A stretch of 64,000 nt of DNA from Akebia trifoliata (GCA_017979445.1 CM030706.1:12882967-12946966); one strand, 5' to 3'. Counted from the stretch's first letter, positions 21,857-33,511 are shown. The notes: generated from the sequence alone by a model not told the origin. Numbers and translations are program-made.

Positions 21857-23245
21857 TTGTCTATGATAGTTAACAAGCTATCCGAGGAGTCCTTACCCAT
21901 CTCTGAATTCTTTCCCGATAAGCAACTTATGCAAATCTCTCAAGCCAATGCTCCATGGTATGCGAACATTGTCAACTACTTAGTTACAGGTCAATTCCCA
22001 ATCGAAATGACTAGTCAAGAGAAATTTCGTCTTCTGTCAAAAACAAAATGGTATTTCTGGGATGAGCCATACTTATTTAAGTATTGTCCCGATCAAATCA
22101 TTAGACGTTGTATTCCAACCTGTGAGCAAGTCAATATCATAGAGTTTTGTCATAATCATGCCTGCGGAGGGCACTTCAGTGGTAAGAAGACTGCTATGAA
22201 AATCTTACAATGCTATTTTTTCTGGCCTAGTATTTTTCGTGATGCCCACGAATTTAGTAAATCTTGTGATAGATGTCAAAGATTAGGAAAAATCTCCAAG
22301 GGAAATGAAATGCCTCAAAATCCTATCCTGATCATCGAAATTTTTGACGTGTGGGGTATAGACTTCATGGGACCATTTCCTATCTCCCAGGGTTACCAAT
22401 ATATCATAGTTGCTGTTAATTATGTGTCAAAATAGTTCGATGTTGTGGCATGTAGAACTAACGATCAAAAGGTTGTGATAAAATTCATCAAGGAGACGAT
22501 TTTTTTAAGATTCGGTACTTCGCGAGCTATCATAAGTGATGATGACTCACATTTTTGCAACAAAATCTTTACTGCGTTGATGAAGAAATACCTCATAACG
22601 CATAAGGTTACCACACCTTACCACCCACAAACAAATGGGCAAATGGAGATTTCTAATAGGAAAATAAAGACTATCTTAGAAAAAATAGTCAATCCTTCAA
22701 GGAAAAATTGGCCTTTGAGATTGAGTGATTCACTCTGGGCCTATAGGACTGCATTCAAGACATCCATATAGATGTCTCCTTACCGGTTAGTTTTTGGTAA
22801 GGCCTGTCATCTCCTTGTAGAACTCGAGCATCGTGCATATTGGACGATCAAGCGTCTTAACTTTGATTTTGATAAAGCCCGTGAGAAGTAAAAGTTACAA
22901 CTAGACGAGCTAGAAGAGATTAGAAATGACTCGTATGATTGTGCCAAAAGGTACAAAGAACGTACAAAATTCTTTCACGATAGGCACATTCTTAGGAGGA
23001 ATTTCATTCATAATCAAAGAGTTTTGTTGTATGATAACATACTCCACATTTTTCCAGGAAAACTTAAGTCTCGATGGACTGGCCCATATGTTATCCAAAC
23101 AGTCTACCTCCATGGTGCTGTTGAAGTCCTTAATCCTAAGGACGGATCCACTTTCAAAGTAAATGGCCAACGTCTCAAACCTTTTCTCGAGTATGTTTTG
23201 CAGGAGGAAGTTCTTCTCTTCGATGACCCTGTTTATCAAAATTAA
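21857..23245 (+). pseudogene. Integrase of element C
   Basis: The zinc module is readable (CHNHACGGHFSGKKTAMKIL ... SCDRCQRLG). Core residues: D in WGIDFMGPFP, D in ISDDDSHF and E in GQMEISNRK, where most Athila copies have QAEVSNRE. Stops interrupt at 22434-22436 (a Trp position in SKW), about 22771 and about 22891. The carboxyl end KSRWTGPYVIQTVYLHGAVE and LKPFLEYV closes with a stop at 23243-23245. Confidence 0.85.
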
Positions 23246-23920
23246 CTTTGTTTTTGTCTGGCTAAAGACGTTAAACTTAGCGTTTCTAGGAGGCAACCCA
23301 CACGTTTCAGGGGACATTGTGTTAAATATCAACATGACTGTAAGGTCTTTCTCAGGTGCTATCTAACCCACTTTATTTCATTTTTTCAATTTTAATTTTA
23401 CCTTTGCATGTATATGTTGAAATATTGAAGACAATATAATGTTTAAGTTTGGGGGTGTATGGGTCGGATTTCCACTTATTATTTTCTTCTTTAATTTTAA
23501 AAAAAAAATAGTTGGTGACTTTGTTGTATTTTGCTCAAAATCTTAGCTTGTATCTTTAAGCACTTGGTTAAAAATATTTAATCAGTCTTTCATTTGAAGC
23601 TATGATCTAGAGTCCCCATTTGTGTTTCTCTTAGGCAAAAATTAGAGCAAAGTTATATTTTGGTTTATAGTCACTTCTAATAAGGTTACTAAGAGTTTAG
23701 ATTATATTAAGAAAGCTTGTTACCTTCTTTCTACCTAGAGTTTAAGGAAAAACTGGGTTTGATGAACTTTGACTTCCTTGTTCAATTGGTTAGCTGATTA
23801 GAAAAAAAACAGAACTAGGTTGTATACACCTTATACAACAACCATTGAATTAGACTGGATACCTTGAAAAGGGCTACCTACTTTTCTTAGAAAAAAAGTG
23901 AAAAATTATTATCATGTTTA
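23246..23920. other. Post-pol sequence of element C
   Basis: Non-coding. It contains AAGTTTGGGGGTGTATGGGT (about 23444-23463), a G-rich motif that often follows pol in Athila elements. No envelope-like ORF is readable. The last 150 bp may already belong to the neighbouring DNA transposon; the border is not resolved. Confidence 0.45.
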
Positions 23921-25250
23921 GATGCACCCCTTCATCTTCCACAATTTGTTCTTCCTCGAAACGTAAGTATTCTTCATCTGCAATTGCATGCTTCCTTATG
24001 AAGTTATGGAGTGCCTTACAAGCCAATGTAATATCTCATTGTGTTTGAAATTTGTAATGTGGCATTTACTTCAAAATTATCCATTTGGCTTTTAAAACTC
24101 CAAAACATCGCTCAATGACATTCTTAAGTGAAGAATGCATATAGTTAAATAATTATTTATCTGTTCTTGGTCTTGATTCTCTTCTAAAATCTTGTAAATG
24201 ATATGTTGTACCCAGGTAAGGTGCGAGGTAGCCTTCCATCAAAGGATATCCAAAGTCGACCAAATAATATTTACCTTGAAAAAAAGACAACCTATTAATT
24301 AATGACATTTTCAATATTGTATTTTATCTTTATTTTAAAAAAACTAACCTGGAGGATGATGTGAAAATTGTAATGATGGCTTCGTAATAGTATCAAAGAA
24401 CACGCGAGAATCATTAGTTGATCATTCCCATCTAGCTACGACATGTGTAAATATCATATCAAAAGCACAAGTGGCCATAACATTTTGTGTTATGTTTTTG
24501 TGTCATCGAAATCTATTTTGATGCATGAACGGGATATGTGCACTGATGTAAGTCCCATCGATCGTCCCAACACGGTCCTTATATTTACATAATTCAAATA
24601 TAAATAATTATATTTGACGTTATTATAAATAATGATAAATGAAATAAATCATTGAGAAAATACCTTGAAATATGGCCAATATCTTTCATTGGTTCGTATA
24701 TGCATAGAAACTTCGTTGAGACTAGGAGGAACGATAAAAAATTTAAAAATTTCAATTAATTCTCTAAGAACTACATGAAAATATTTGTTAATAATATCCA
24801 ATGAATGCTTAAAAGTAGTCCTCAGTACCTTATGCCTTACATTGTGACCCACGGTATAGACAAACATTGCAACTTGTTCTTGGATCGATATTATTTTTCG
24901 TATTTTATCAGATCCTTCACTTCTAATATATAATACAAATTCAGGAAAATATGTCATTCCATCCTAAATAAATCATTGCATGTGTTACCAAGTCCATCAA
25001 TGATGTCACGCACATAATCTGTTCCAGTATAACAAAAATTCCTATGTGGTTCCCTATAAATAAAGGTGTCAACGTATTGATGTAGTGCAACAATGGCACC
25101 TGTTACCAAAATATCTAACGACAAATCATTATCTACGACATTCACATCATTAATTTCATCATTATTAGACATATCATCGTCGGTTGACGTACCATCATGG
25201 GTGAAAATATCATCATTGGAATCCATAAGTCTGTATAAGTACATAAGTAC
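23920..25250 (-). pseudogene. PIF/Harbinger transposase (DDE nuclease)
   Basis: From the 5' end: an acidic start, RNFCYTGTDYVRDIIDGLGN, a frame change near 24955, then SIQEQVAMFVYTVGHNVRHK (helix-turn-helix region), FKHSLDIINKYFHVVLREL and ERYWPYFK. Two introns fit: 24663 down to about 24580 (GTATTTTC ... ATATAAG) and about 24350 down to 24273 (GTTAGTTT ... CAG). After splicing the DDE residues appear in TIDGTYI, YLVDFGYP and NVIERCFG. In-frame stops at RFR*HKN, WE*STND and ILK*MPH kill it. It would cut and insert the transposon as a nuclear enzyme. Confidence 0.8.
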
Positions 25251-25595
25251 AAATTATTCATTTAAAACTATAACATTCAAATAATATAAATAATAAAATA
25301 AACATGTTTAACATTCACTACATAATGGGCATTGTCAACAACATTCACCACCACATGAACATATTACACAATCCAAGGAAAATATTAAAAAAATGGACAG
25401 GCATTGTCATACCACCATAGGGGTGGCATATAGTCATAACTATCAATGAAAGATAGCAATACAAAAAACATATTAAAACTACACACAAAAACACATTAAA
25501 ATCACACACTATTTAGAATGATGAACTTGAGCATCCTTCATTTCGCCATCCAACCACCTAACACAGAGTTCATTTGTTTTCAGCATGCATCAAAT

Positions 25596-26560
25596 TTACC
25601 TGTATTCCTTCTTCATACTGAATAATTTTAGTGCAAACCGATAACGATTACTATTAGGGATGATTTCTGTTGTTGCATCAAACAAATCAATACACTCCTT
25701 AATGCTATCAGATTGTGTAGGTGGTGGTGGGGGTGTTGCACTACTCGCACTCGTCCTCGATGAAACTACTTCAACCAAACGCTCAATTTGTCGTCCCAAC
25801 ATAATTACATTCGTCATTTTCTATCGTTTAAAATGTTGGAAATCTAGGTTACTTTTAGATTTCATGCGCGATGGTGCAATAAATGGAAGGATACCATCAC
25901 TATCAACATCATGTCTAATATCGTCAGGTGGTTGGGATTCTGGTGGTTGGGTTTCTTGAATAAACGTATCATCATCATCCTGAAGCTCCTGCTCAACTGC
26001 TCTAGATGACTCAGTGGATGGACGTACACCAAGATTACAAGAGCTTGCAACATACTCTCCAGTTGCATAAGTCCCTCCAAATAATATGTCCAACTCTTCA
26101 ACATCTTCTAGTCCGTCATAACGTCATTGTGCATCATTTTTATTTTTTTACAAATTAAATAAACTTATTTTATAAATTTGAATTGGTAAATGTGATATTC
26201 TTATTTGGTAATCTAATCGAAAATTACCTCCAACCAAAAGTTCCACCATTCATCGCTCGTCAATACTTTATTGTTAATAGCATCGTAATCCACTCCAGTA
26301 CATACTTTTAATTTAATCCATCTAGCCTAAATACCTTTTGTTTTATCCCAATAATTCTTATGTTACTTCTTAGTGTAACTAAGTCATGTCGTTGTTTGAA
26401 ATTGCTTCATTAGAGATGAATACCCTGATACATTCAATGAAGTACCGGATATTTTCTCCTTCTTAACTAATTCCACACAGATATCAACCCAAATCTTATG
26501 AAGATAGGGTATCCATCTTGCGAAATCAATTTTTGACTATGTTTCTTTTGGTTCTGTTAC
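25596..26560 (-). pseudogene. Myb/SANT-like partner protein of the PIF/Harbinger element
   Basis: Minus-strand translation gives a damaged amino part (about 26560-26100, many stops). Then comes ELDILFGGTYATGEYVASS, an acidic Gln- and Pro-containing linker (QELQDDDDTFIQETQPP), and after one stop MLGRQIERLVEVVSSRTSAS and a carboxyl helix ending SMKKEYR at 25596. Plant PIF/Harbinger elements encode a second protein with this layout that binds the element ends and carries the nuclease into the nucleus. The SANT region itself is too decayed to show its aromatic residues clearly. Confidence 0.6.
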
Positions 26561-27320
26561 TTTTTGTCTCGGGATCTAATAATTTGATTATTCATTTAAA
26601 AAAAATGAAAAGTAATGGATAAGAATAAAGAATGAAAAACGTAATAAAATATGAGCAACAACAATAAGAATCATAATCAAACAAATAATTATCGTAAACA
26701 AATATCACTGTAAGTAAATGTAAAAAATATCACATAACATGCTAAGCACATCGTTCCCCAAAATAATACCTAACAACAGTTGCGTGTGCAGACACATACT
26801 ACATAAAATCTTATTTGTGGTTAAAATGAATACTTTAATGAAAAATACATGAGAGATTCACTAATAGTCTTTGAGAAGAGAAAAGTAAAAGTTAAGGTGC
26901 CAATAGTATCCAGTATAAAATTTTTCAAAAGAATTTAATATAAAATTCACTAACACCCAAATCTTTAGAGCACCATTAACAATTTTCAAAAGAATCCAAT
27001 ATAAAATTCTACTAAATTCTATAATTTTTAAAATACTTTAAACACCATCAACAATAATTCACTTAAGTTTGGTAATTTTACAAACACCTAACATACAATT
27101 CATCTAACCATTCACCCAATCCTAAATTAAAATCAACTTATAATTTAACAATCAAATAAAATATCAACCAATGTCACCAAAATCCAACTTACAAAATAAA
27201 CTCAATCACAAATTTTAAAATTTGGCATAGGTTATTTGGAAATAATTTCCTAACACAAACTATCCAAATATTTGTAATTTTTCCACTTTCTCATGAGTCA
27301 GATGATATGTTGGATTTCAG

Positions 27321-27581
27321 GATCACCTTGCCCTAATGATGGAACTTTTGGGAAAGATACCACGAAAGGTGAGAAAACTTTCTTCCCCCCAACTATCTTA
27401 CAAGTTACAATCCTATCTAACACTGTTCTCTGTGCTTTTGAGAACAGATTGCCATTAGGGGATCTTGATCAAAAGACCTCTTTGATAGACATGTGATCTA
27501 AAGAGGATCTGAAGGCTGGAATTCTAGTCACTAGATCTGCTTCTGGTTGAAAAATACAAATTTGAAAACTCTCATCAGTTT
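27321..27581 (+). pseudogene. SRPK: SRPK (SR-protein kinase) exons, left of the element D insertion
   Basis: An acceptor (GGATTTCAG, ending 27320) opens a 48-nt exon, 27321-27368, reading DHLALMMELLGKIPRK, with donor GTGAGA. After a 79-nt intron ending AGAACAG (27447) the next exon starts at 27448 and matches the SRPK kinase carboxyl lobe: RGS, a stop, SKDLFDRH, a 1-base deletion, DLKRI, a stop, RLEF, a stop, SLDLLLVEKYKFENSH. The stops replace two Arg codons and a Trp codon. Intact SRPKs phosphorylate SR splicing factors. The exon is cut by element D at 27577-27581 and resumes at 39957. Earlier exons are not seen. Confidence 0.85.
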
Positions 27582-29313
27582 TGTAGACACCCCATTTTTG
27601 CATTCGCCTGATTAATCAACTCGTCAACCCGATCGCAATGATTCCCAATGATGGATGTGTATTCCATTCCTTTATTTTGTTACCAGATGTGTTTCAGAAA
27701 TCCGGATGAGGTATCTCGAACTGACAAAACCTTAGAAACCACGCTACGCTAGGAAATTACGACTCTAGAAACATAGAAATCATCATCTTGTAGACCAAAA
27801 AGAAGCTTCACGATAAAAATTACTAAAAATGACCAAATTACCAAAATACCCCTAACATCAAAACAACCCTAGAGCCTATGTTACGATTAGGAAAACCCTT
27901 TCGAACACATAAAATAACAAATCAAAATCAAATAAATCATTTCCCCAATTTTAACAAAATTTGACAAAATTACGAAAATGCCCCTCATAAAGGTCGTGAA
28001 TATTTCACACAAAAAATTTCATAAATGACACAAACTAATATTTCCATTGAATTCCTTACAAAAAATCGATTCTAAAACATCCTAGAACATTAAAAACTGA
28101 CTTAAAACGTGAAAAGTCATCTCCGGGGGTAAAACGGTAATTTCACAATTTTCATAATAAAAAAATTCGAAATTAATAAATAAAATATTAAATAATTAAA
28201 TTGAAACATTAATGAAATTAATTTAAAATTTTAAATTAAAAAAATCGATCAATCGGGCTTTCAAGAAAAATTGTTGAGGGTTCGTGAGATATTTCTTTAA
28301 GGACCCCCTCCATTTGGGGGTCCAAAGAATTAAAGATATAATAGAGGGGGGTTTTCCAAAAATTTAAAATCAATCAAGCAAGACTAAAGTCAATGTATTA
28401 AAGTTAATCAAGTAAGACTAAAGTCAATTAAGCAAGACTGAAATCAAGATATTAAAAGTCAATCAATTAAGACTAAAGTCAAAACATTAAAAGTCAATCA
28501 AATAAGACCAAAAGTCATAATAGAGTTCTAATTAAATAATAACTCAATCTAATAGAGTTCTAACTTAAAAACAATTCTACCTAAAATAATTCTAATTAAA
28601 ACACAATTCTACCTAAAACAAGTCTAACTAAAACACAACTCTAATTAAAAGAACTCTAATTAAATACTAACTCTATCCAAATCAATCCCTAAAAACATCT
28701 ATAAATAGAGGTGCCCACACCCTATTTTCGTATCAAATCATAAATCCTAAGAAAAGTAGGTCTAAAAGCCCCCCTAGTCTCCTATAAACCTTAGTTTTGA
28801 AGCCCCAACTCTTTACCTAACATCTCTCCTTCGATTTTAGCCTAAGAAACACCTAAAAGCCTTCCAAAAATATCCTAAAATCCACAACAAATTCGAAGAG
28901 TTCAGATTCAAAAATAAGGAGATACCTTATCTCGGAGATCAGAAATCAAATCCGGAGACAGAACGAAACAAGGGAGTACGGTACAAGGAGCTATTTTTGT
29001 CGAATCTGAGGGAACAAAGTCTTTGCTATCAGAAAGGTATAACTTTTTTTTATTATTTTTTATCTAGGTTTTTAGCAATGTAATTTATTTGGGAAGTTAG
29101 TAGAGATCGACTTTGGCCGGGCGGGGTTGGTGCCTAACACCTTCCAACCCAGTAACATGATCCCCGAATTCAGTTTTTTTTTCGGTTCTAGATTAGTTTT
29201 TTATACATTTAGAGTCATTGATCGGTTCCTAGACCGTAATAACTAGGTGGCGACTCCCAAACCTCAAGGGTCAAAAGCGGATCTGCGCACCCCGCGGATC
29301 GAGGGCGCTTTCA
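27582..29313 (+). repeat. 5' LTR of element D (1732 bp)
   Basis: It begins TGTAGACACCCCATTTTTGC and ends GCGCTTTCA. CTATAAATAG (28699-28708) is the probable TATA box. Compared with the 3' LTR it retains extra segments near 27960-28005 and 28770-28805. AGTCAA-containing repeats at 28370-28520 (GACTAAAGTCAA words) are shared by both LTRs. Confidence 0.93.
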
Positions 29314-29314
29314 G

Positions 29315-29333
29315 TGGCGACTCCACTGGGGAC
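29315..29333 (+). promoter_or_regulatory. Primer-binding site of element D
   Basis: TGGCGACTCCACTGGGGAC begins one base after the 5' LTR. Its reverse complement ends in CCA, as a tRNA 3' end does. This spelling resembles the sites reported for Ogre/Tat elements, which use tRNA-Arg; I am fairly but not fully sure of the tRNA. Confidence 0.85.
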
Positions 29334-30120
29334 ATTTGAGGATCAGACTTGAAAAGCCCCAAGTATGGGAAACATTGCCAGTAGGACCTAGTTTTTTTTA
29401 ATTATTTTATTTTATTTTTAGTTATTTGTTTAGTTGTTTATTTTATTTTATTTTTGTTATCATTCTTTTTTGTTCAATTATTGAGCATTGGTTTGGATGT
29501 TGAATATTTTGTTTTGACATTTTTTATGGATCATTAAGGGTTATTCGGAATGACCTTAAAATTATGCAGGATTTCAGGAAGGTAATGGTCTAAAATAATG
29601 GGTGTTGACTCATTTTTTATTTGGATTATTATTTTTTTTTTTGGTATTATCCTTTATTAATACCCTTTGGTTCAATTTTGGATATTCGGATTTGGCATAA
29701 TTTTTCTTTTTTATTCAATCTAAGGTCATTTTGGGATGACCCTAAGTAATGAAATATTCAAATTGACATAAATTGATGATGGAATGATGATGGTTGGCAT
29801 GAGAGTTATGATATTCTTTTTTTTTTTTTTTTAAAAAAAAAAAAATTTGGATGATTTTTTAGGATGTTACTAAGCATAGGTGGCGATTGGTGAAAAAAAA
29901 TTATTTGTGAATGATGTACTAAAAAACAAAAAAGTGCCTTTTTTAATATTGTTCATGATGAGGAGAGAATTCCAAGGAAAAAAAATCAGAAAAAAATTTT
30001 TCAAAATTGTTTTTTTTTACGTGGTGTGCCGTTAGCGAAAAACAGTCTTTACTGTTTTTATCTTCTTCTCCACAAAGAAGAAAACGGAAAACAGCAGGTA
30101 TAGAGAGACGTCTTCTTTCT

Positions 30121-30122
<2 letters not shown>

Positions 30123-30163
<41 letters not shown>
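30123..30163. repeat. (CT)n microsatellite
   Basis: An uninterrupted run of about 20 CT units inside the captured-gene-like sequence of element D. It resembles the CT-rich 5' UTR tracts common in plant genes. Confidence 0.9.
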
Positions 30164-30166
<3 letters not shown>

Positions 30167-30313
30167 ATTCTCAACTCCGATCGTTCTTTGGTCCCGATTC
30201 CAATTCTCAAATCGCGAGTAAAGAACCAAACTCCCATTCAACTCTCTCTTCTCTTCTATTCTTCATCTCTTAATCAAGCTATTTTTTTTCACTAAATCTC
30301 TCCGCGAGCATCA

Positions 30314-30990
30314 ATGGAGGCATCGATTATCATAGAAGACGAAAATATTCAAAAGGTTCGATTGATTCTCGGCAACAAAACCATCTACCACGGCTTCTTT
30401 TAGTTTTAAATAAATCTTTCGATTTCTCTATTCTGCATCATAAAAATAAAAATAAAAATGAAAAGGGAAACTGAAACACAGAGTCTCTGTATGTTGTTTT
30501 TTGATCGAGGTGGTGCAATGTATTTTGAATAAGTTGGGGAAACCTCGAGTTGGTATCTGTTGGCGTTGAATTACCAATGCAAGAGATCTCTGATGATGAT
30601 GGAGAAGGTGAATTTGATGATCTCTTTCTCCCAGACGTTAATTTGGTGTTAGAGTGGTTGCCAGGCATGGCTTGACAGTTGGGATCCCTTTTGATTTCTG
30701 ATTTCTAGATTCAAACTTGCTAGAGACGATCAAATATATTATCTCTAGTTTTTTCATGTTGTAATCGTCCTGTTGAGTTGGAAGTGAAGAATGCTTGGCT
30801 ATCCTTGGAGGGATTAAAGCCAATGCTGATGCTCACAAATCTGACGCTCATAAGATTGGGTTCTTGAGTTGTAGGTGAATGAGTGCTTCCCTTCGTTGTA
30901 GGTTCTTGAGTTGATCGGGGTTGGAGGGCCACGTGATCCCAAGATTCATCTTTTACATCTTGAGACTTTTAAGTGGACAATATCCAATGC
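30314..30990 (+). pseudogene. Candidate captured host-gene fragments in the leader of element D
   Basis: CT-rich UTR-like sequence leads to ATG at 30314 and a short exon-like reading, MEASIIIEDENIQK, followed by a possible GT donor (30355 onward). A second coding-like patch at about 30564-30670 reads LPMQEISDDDGEGEFDDLFL. A third, just after TTCGTTGTAG (about 30900), reads VLELIGVGGPRDPK and FKWTISNAPLSLSRED. The pieces keep an exon-intron look, suggesting capture at DNA level. I do not recognise the donor gene, and the patches may come from more than one frame of the same gene. Confidence 0.35.
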
Positions 30991-32271
30991 TCCACTTTCG
31001 TTGAGCAGAGAGGACGCAAGGTGTGAATAACGAATGGGAGAGGTCCTTAATCTGAAAATACATTTTTTTTAATTTGTGGCTTAAAAAAAAAAAAAACGAA
31101 AAATTTAGAGAAATAAAAGAGGGCGATGGTGATGTTTTTGAGTTCTCACGTGAGCCATATCTATAAGGTTAGTGTTGGATGGGAAAAGATTAATTTTTTT
31201 ACATATTTACATGTGGCATTTATCAAAAAATTTCATTACTTTTAAAAGTTTATTTTACTCAAACAAATTTTGAGTGGGACCCACATTTTTGCCAAAGAAA
31301 AAGAATTAAGCTTTTGAAGGGCATTCCTCAACAAATCTTGGCCGGATTTTCTGATTTTCTTTCACAAAACAGTCATGCATGTGGGCCTCAATTCTTTATA
31401 TTAGTTCTTATTTTATCAATGTGGGTCTCACCCCAAACTTTGCTAAGTGACAAAAACTTTTAAGAACAGTTGTTTGACTGCAAATATGGATAACCCTTGA
31501 GCAAAGCTAATCTCACTAATTTAGTAAGATTTCATACTTACTAAGGGTAGTTGAGTTCACCGTGTGCCACTTAAAATCACCATCCAATGTCATAGGCTTG
31601 CGGAAGTCTTTTCAAAAGAAAATTTTTAAGAAAAATAATTAATTTTTATTTTTAGATTCAGGATTTCGTAATCGTTCATTTTCAAAAACCTTGGATCAAA
31701 GCTAAAAAAGATAAAATTAATGTGAATTTTATTTTTCGGATCCAAAATTTTTCATCAAAATCTTTAAGGTTGTGACATTGGATTGCTGACATGATGAACC
31801 ACGTGGCCTAATTTGAAACCTTATGAGTTGGTCACGCTAGCTTATGTTCTCAAAAGATTTGTTATGCATGTTTTAAAAAAAAAAAAAAATGTGTGTTCAT
31901 CACTCCTTACCTCAATAATTACCATTATATCCTCGAGGTAATATTCGTTAAAGTCTTGATTTTGTTTGGATCGCCCAAAGTAACCCTTGATTGGACCATA
32001 GACAACAAATTTGTGGGCCTTTTTTGGATCAGATTAATTATTATTTGTGTGCCATGATCTCTACAGATATATTTGTGATGTGTTTGCTTTCATCTTAATT
32101 TCGATGTGATGGGTTTTGTATTATTTTCTTGATCAATATTCATTTGATATCCATATGTGATGACATAATCTGGCCCATGGGCCCATTTGTTTGAAAAGGC
32201 CTCGGGCACACCCCACCCTGTTTTACACACACCACTAGCACGTTTATATTATTACATTGCACGTTGCACAT

Positions 32272-32582
32272 CCTATATAGCCAACATGGCACTAGTGCGT
32301 GGCCCGATCTCTTCGGAGATGCGACGTCATTCATGAAAACCACAACTCCAGTCACGTACCTTAGGGTATATCAAACTGGGGCATCAATACCGTCTGATCA
32401 GGTGATTCTGATAGGTATATTGATGCACTCAGGCTGGAGCGACCTGAGCCTTTGACCTATTGTGAGCCACACAGTCACATGTCCCGATTGCCAACGTAGT
32501 ACTAGTACGTGGTCGGTCCCCTCGTGGGATGCCAAACCATTTATGAAAGCTACAACTCTTGACTCGTACCCGTAGGTATATA
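32272..32582 (+). repeat. Duplicated palindromic module in the leader of element D
   Basis: Copies at about 32272-32365 and 32489-32582 (step about 217 bp) share GCCAAC, ACTAGT, CGTGG, TTYATGAAA, CTACAACTC-like and GGTATAT words. Each holds a perfect 10-bp palindrome with different bases: GCACTAGTGC and GTACTAGTAC. Each then has a small hairpin: ATCTC-TTCG-GAGAT in copy 1, and GTCCC with GGGAT in copy 2. A third, partial trace (CACGTA ... GGTATAT) lies near 32830-32855. Confidence 0.55.
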
Positions 32583-32601
32583 AAAGATAATCTAAGTATA
32601 T

Positions 32602-32767
32602 CAATTGCACTTCTTGGTCAAAATCGGTGCCTAAGCGAGATCTTGCCCTGCTGTACCCTACTGTACGATGGGGATAGACTACGTCTATTCTAGACGAGAG
32701 GTATTTAAGTGGGCCCTTGCTCAGCATTGTGCGCCACCTCTCAACTGGAGATCAAACTGGTTGTTTT
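32602..32767 (+). other. Leader block shared with Athila element C
   Basis: The islands occur in the same order as at 14441-14610: CAATTGCACTTCTTGGTCA (19 identical bases), AGATCTTGCCCT, GGGGATAGACT followed by GTCTATTC, TTTAAG, GCATTGTGCGCCACCTC (17 identical bases) and GGAGATC. The palindrome here is ATAGAC-TAC-GTCTAT. In D the block lies about 750 bp before the gag start; in C about 100 bp before it. Confidence 0.65.
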
Positions 32768-33511
32768 TGGCTTCAGAGAAGTGAGTTGAAGTATTAAATT
32801 ATCACCTATACGGTATATCAAACCAAGTCACCACGTATCGAAAGGTATATAGGTGTGCTTGGGTAAGGGTGGCCAGATAAAAATGCATTGCACGTAGTAA
32901 GCTTAGAGTCTAGGAACCTCCCCTATAGGTCATGACTCGAATCGACTATGGGTGTTCCCGGGTTGTTCAATTTAATCCAACCAATAGGTAAGTGGGTGAA
33001 CTGATTCAGATTATTCAAACGAAACCCACTATATTGGTCTGACCCAATCGGTGAAATGTACCGATCAAACTAGTTGGCCCAATTGACAAATGGATCAAAC
33101 TGATCAATACCAAATCAGTTGGACTAATTGATTTCATTTTTAAAGATCTAGACCATTTTGTATAAAAATATTCGATCTTAGGATCAAGTTAATTTGTCTG
33201 ATCAAAGGTTCAATCCCAATCAGGGGTAGACCCGCGTCTAACCTTTCTCACTTTTTTGGTCATTATAGACTTATAGTGCATTTGGATTCGATATTTTCCA
33301 CTGGACTTGGGCTATTTTATATCATAATCATGTGGTTAAGAGTCGAACCCTTAGAGTCAATGGTTAACCTTGGTTTACTTCCAATCAGGTGATAATTGGT
33401 CCTAAACGTTCTAAACCTCCATCTGTACCACTTTGGGTCCATGAAAATAGTCGTCTTTCCAGAGTACCATTGCCAAGTAGTCAGTCTTTGCCATGAGAAG
33501 AAACGAGTACC

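Larger units (their letters stand above)
12310..23920 (+). mobile_element. Element C: Athila-type Ty3/gypsy retrotransposon, 3' LTR missing
   Basis: The order is LTR, PBS, leader, gag (split by a solo LTR), protease, RT, RNase H, integrase and about 0.7 kb of post-pol sequence. The RT spelling (FPLPFIDQMLERL, FLDGYSGYNQIHIAP, RRMPFGLCNAPATF) and the gag (WERFNDLLVKYPYHGI) match Athila, not Tat. Only one RNase H is present. No second copy of the 12310 LTR was found downstream; the element runs into the PIF/Harbinger sequence, so its right end was lost or replaced. Confidence 0.88.
23920..27270 (-). mobile_element. PIF/Harbinger-type DNA transposon (borders approximate)
   Basis: Two minus-strand genes typical of this superfamily are present: a Myb/SANT-like protein (about 25596-26560) and a DDE nuclease (about 23920-25250). 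The sequence 26580-27270 is AT-rich with repeated TATAAAATTC and CACCATTAACAAT words, as in subterminal regions. Clear terminal inverted repeats with TTA/TAA duplications could not be identified by eye. The element separates the Athila copy from the SRPK exons. Confidence 0.7.
29334..33511. other. 4.2-kb leader region of element D
   Basis: An unusually long stretch between PBS and gag. 29334-29990 is T-rich and non-coding. 30007-30990 looks like captured host-gene sequence. 31000-32250 is AT-rich with no recognisable ORF. 32272-32582 holds a duplicated palindromic module and 32602-32767 the block shared with the Athila leader. 32780-33511 is non-coding with repeated (A/C)CAAATCAGTTGG-like words. 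Ogre elements carry an extra ORF ahead of gag; I could not recognise one here. Confidence 0.6.

Noticed and set aside
23246..23920. Envelope-like ORF after Athila integrase
   Set aside because: Athila elements may carry one, but no frame here has a signal peptide, membrane segment or adequate length.
26580..27270. Terminal inverted repeats of the PIF/Harbinger element
   Set aside because: Repeated TATAAAATTC and CACCATTAACAAT words are present, but no pair of ends with a TTA or TAA duplication could be matched by eye.
30032..30241. Minus-strand open frame with an RE repeat
   Set aside because: Produced by the (CT)n tract at 30123-30163.
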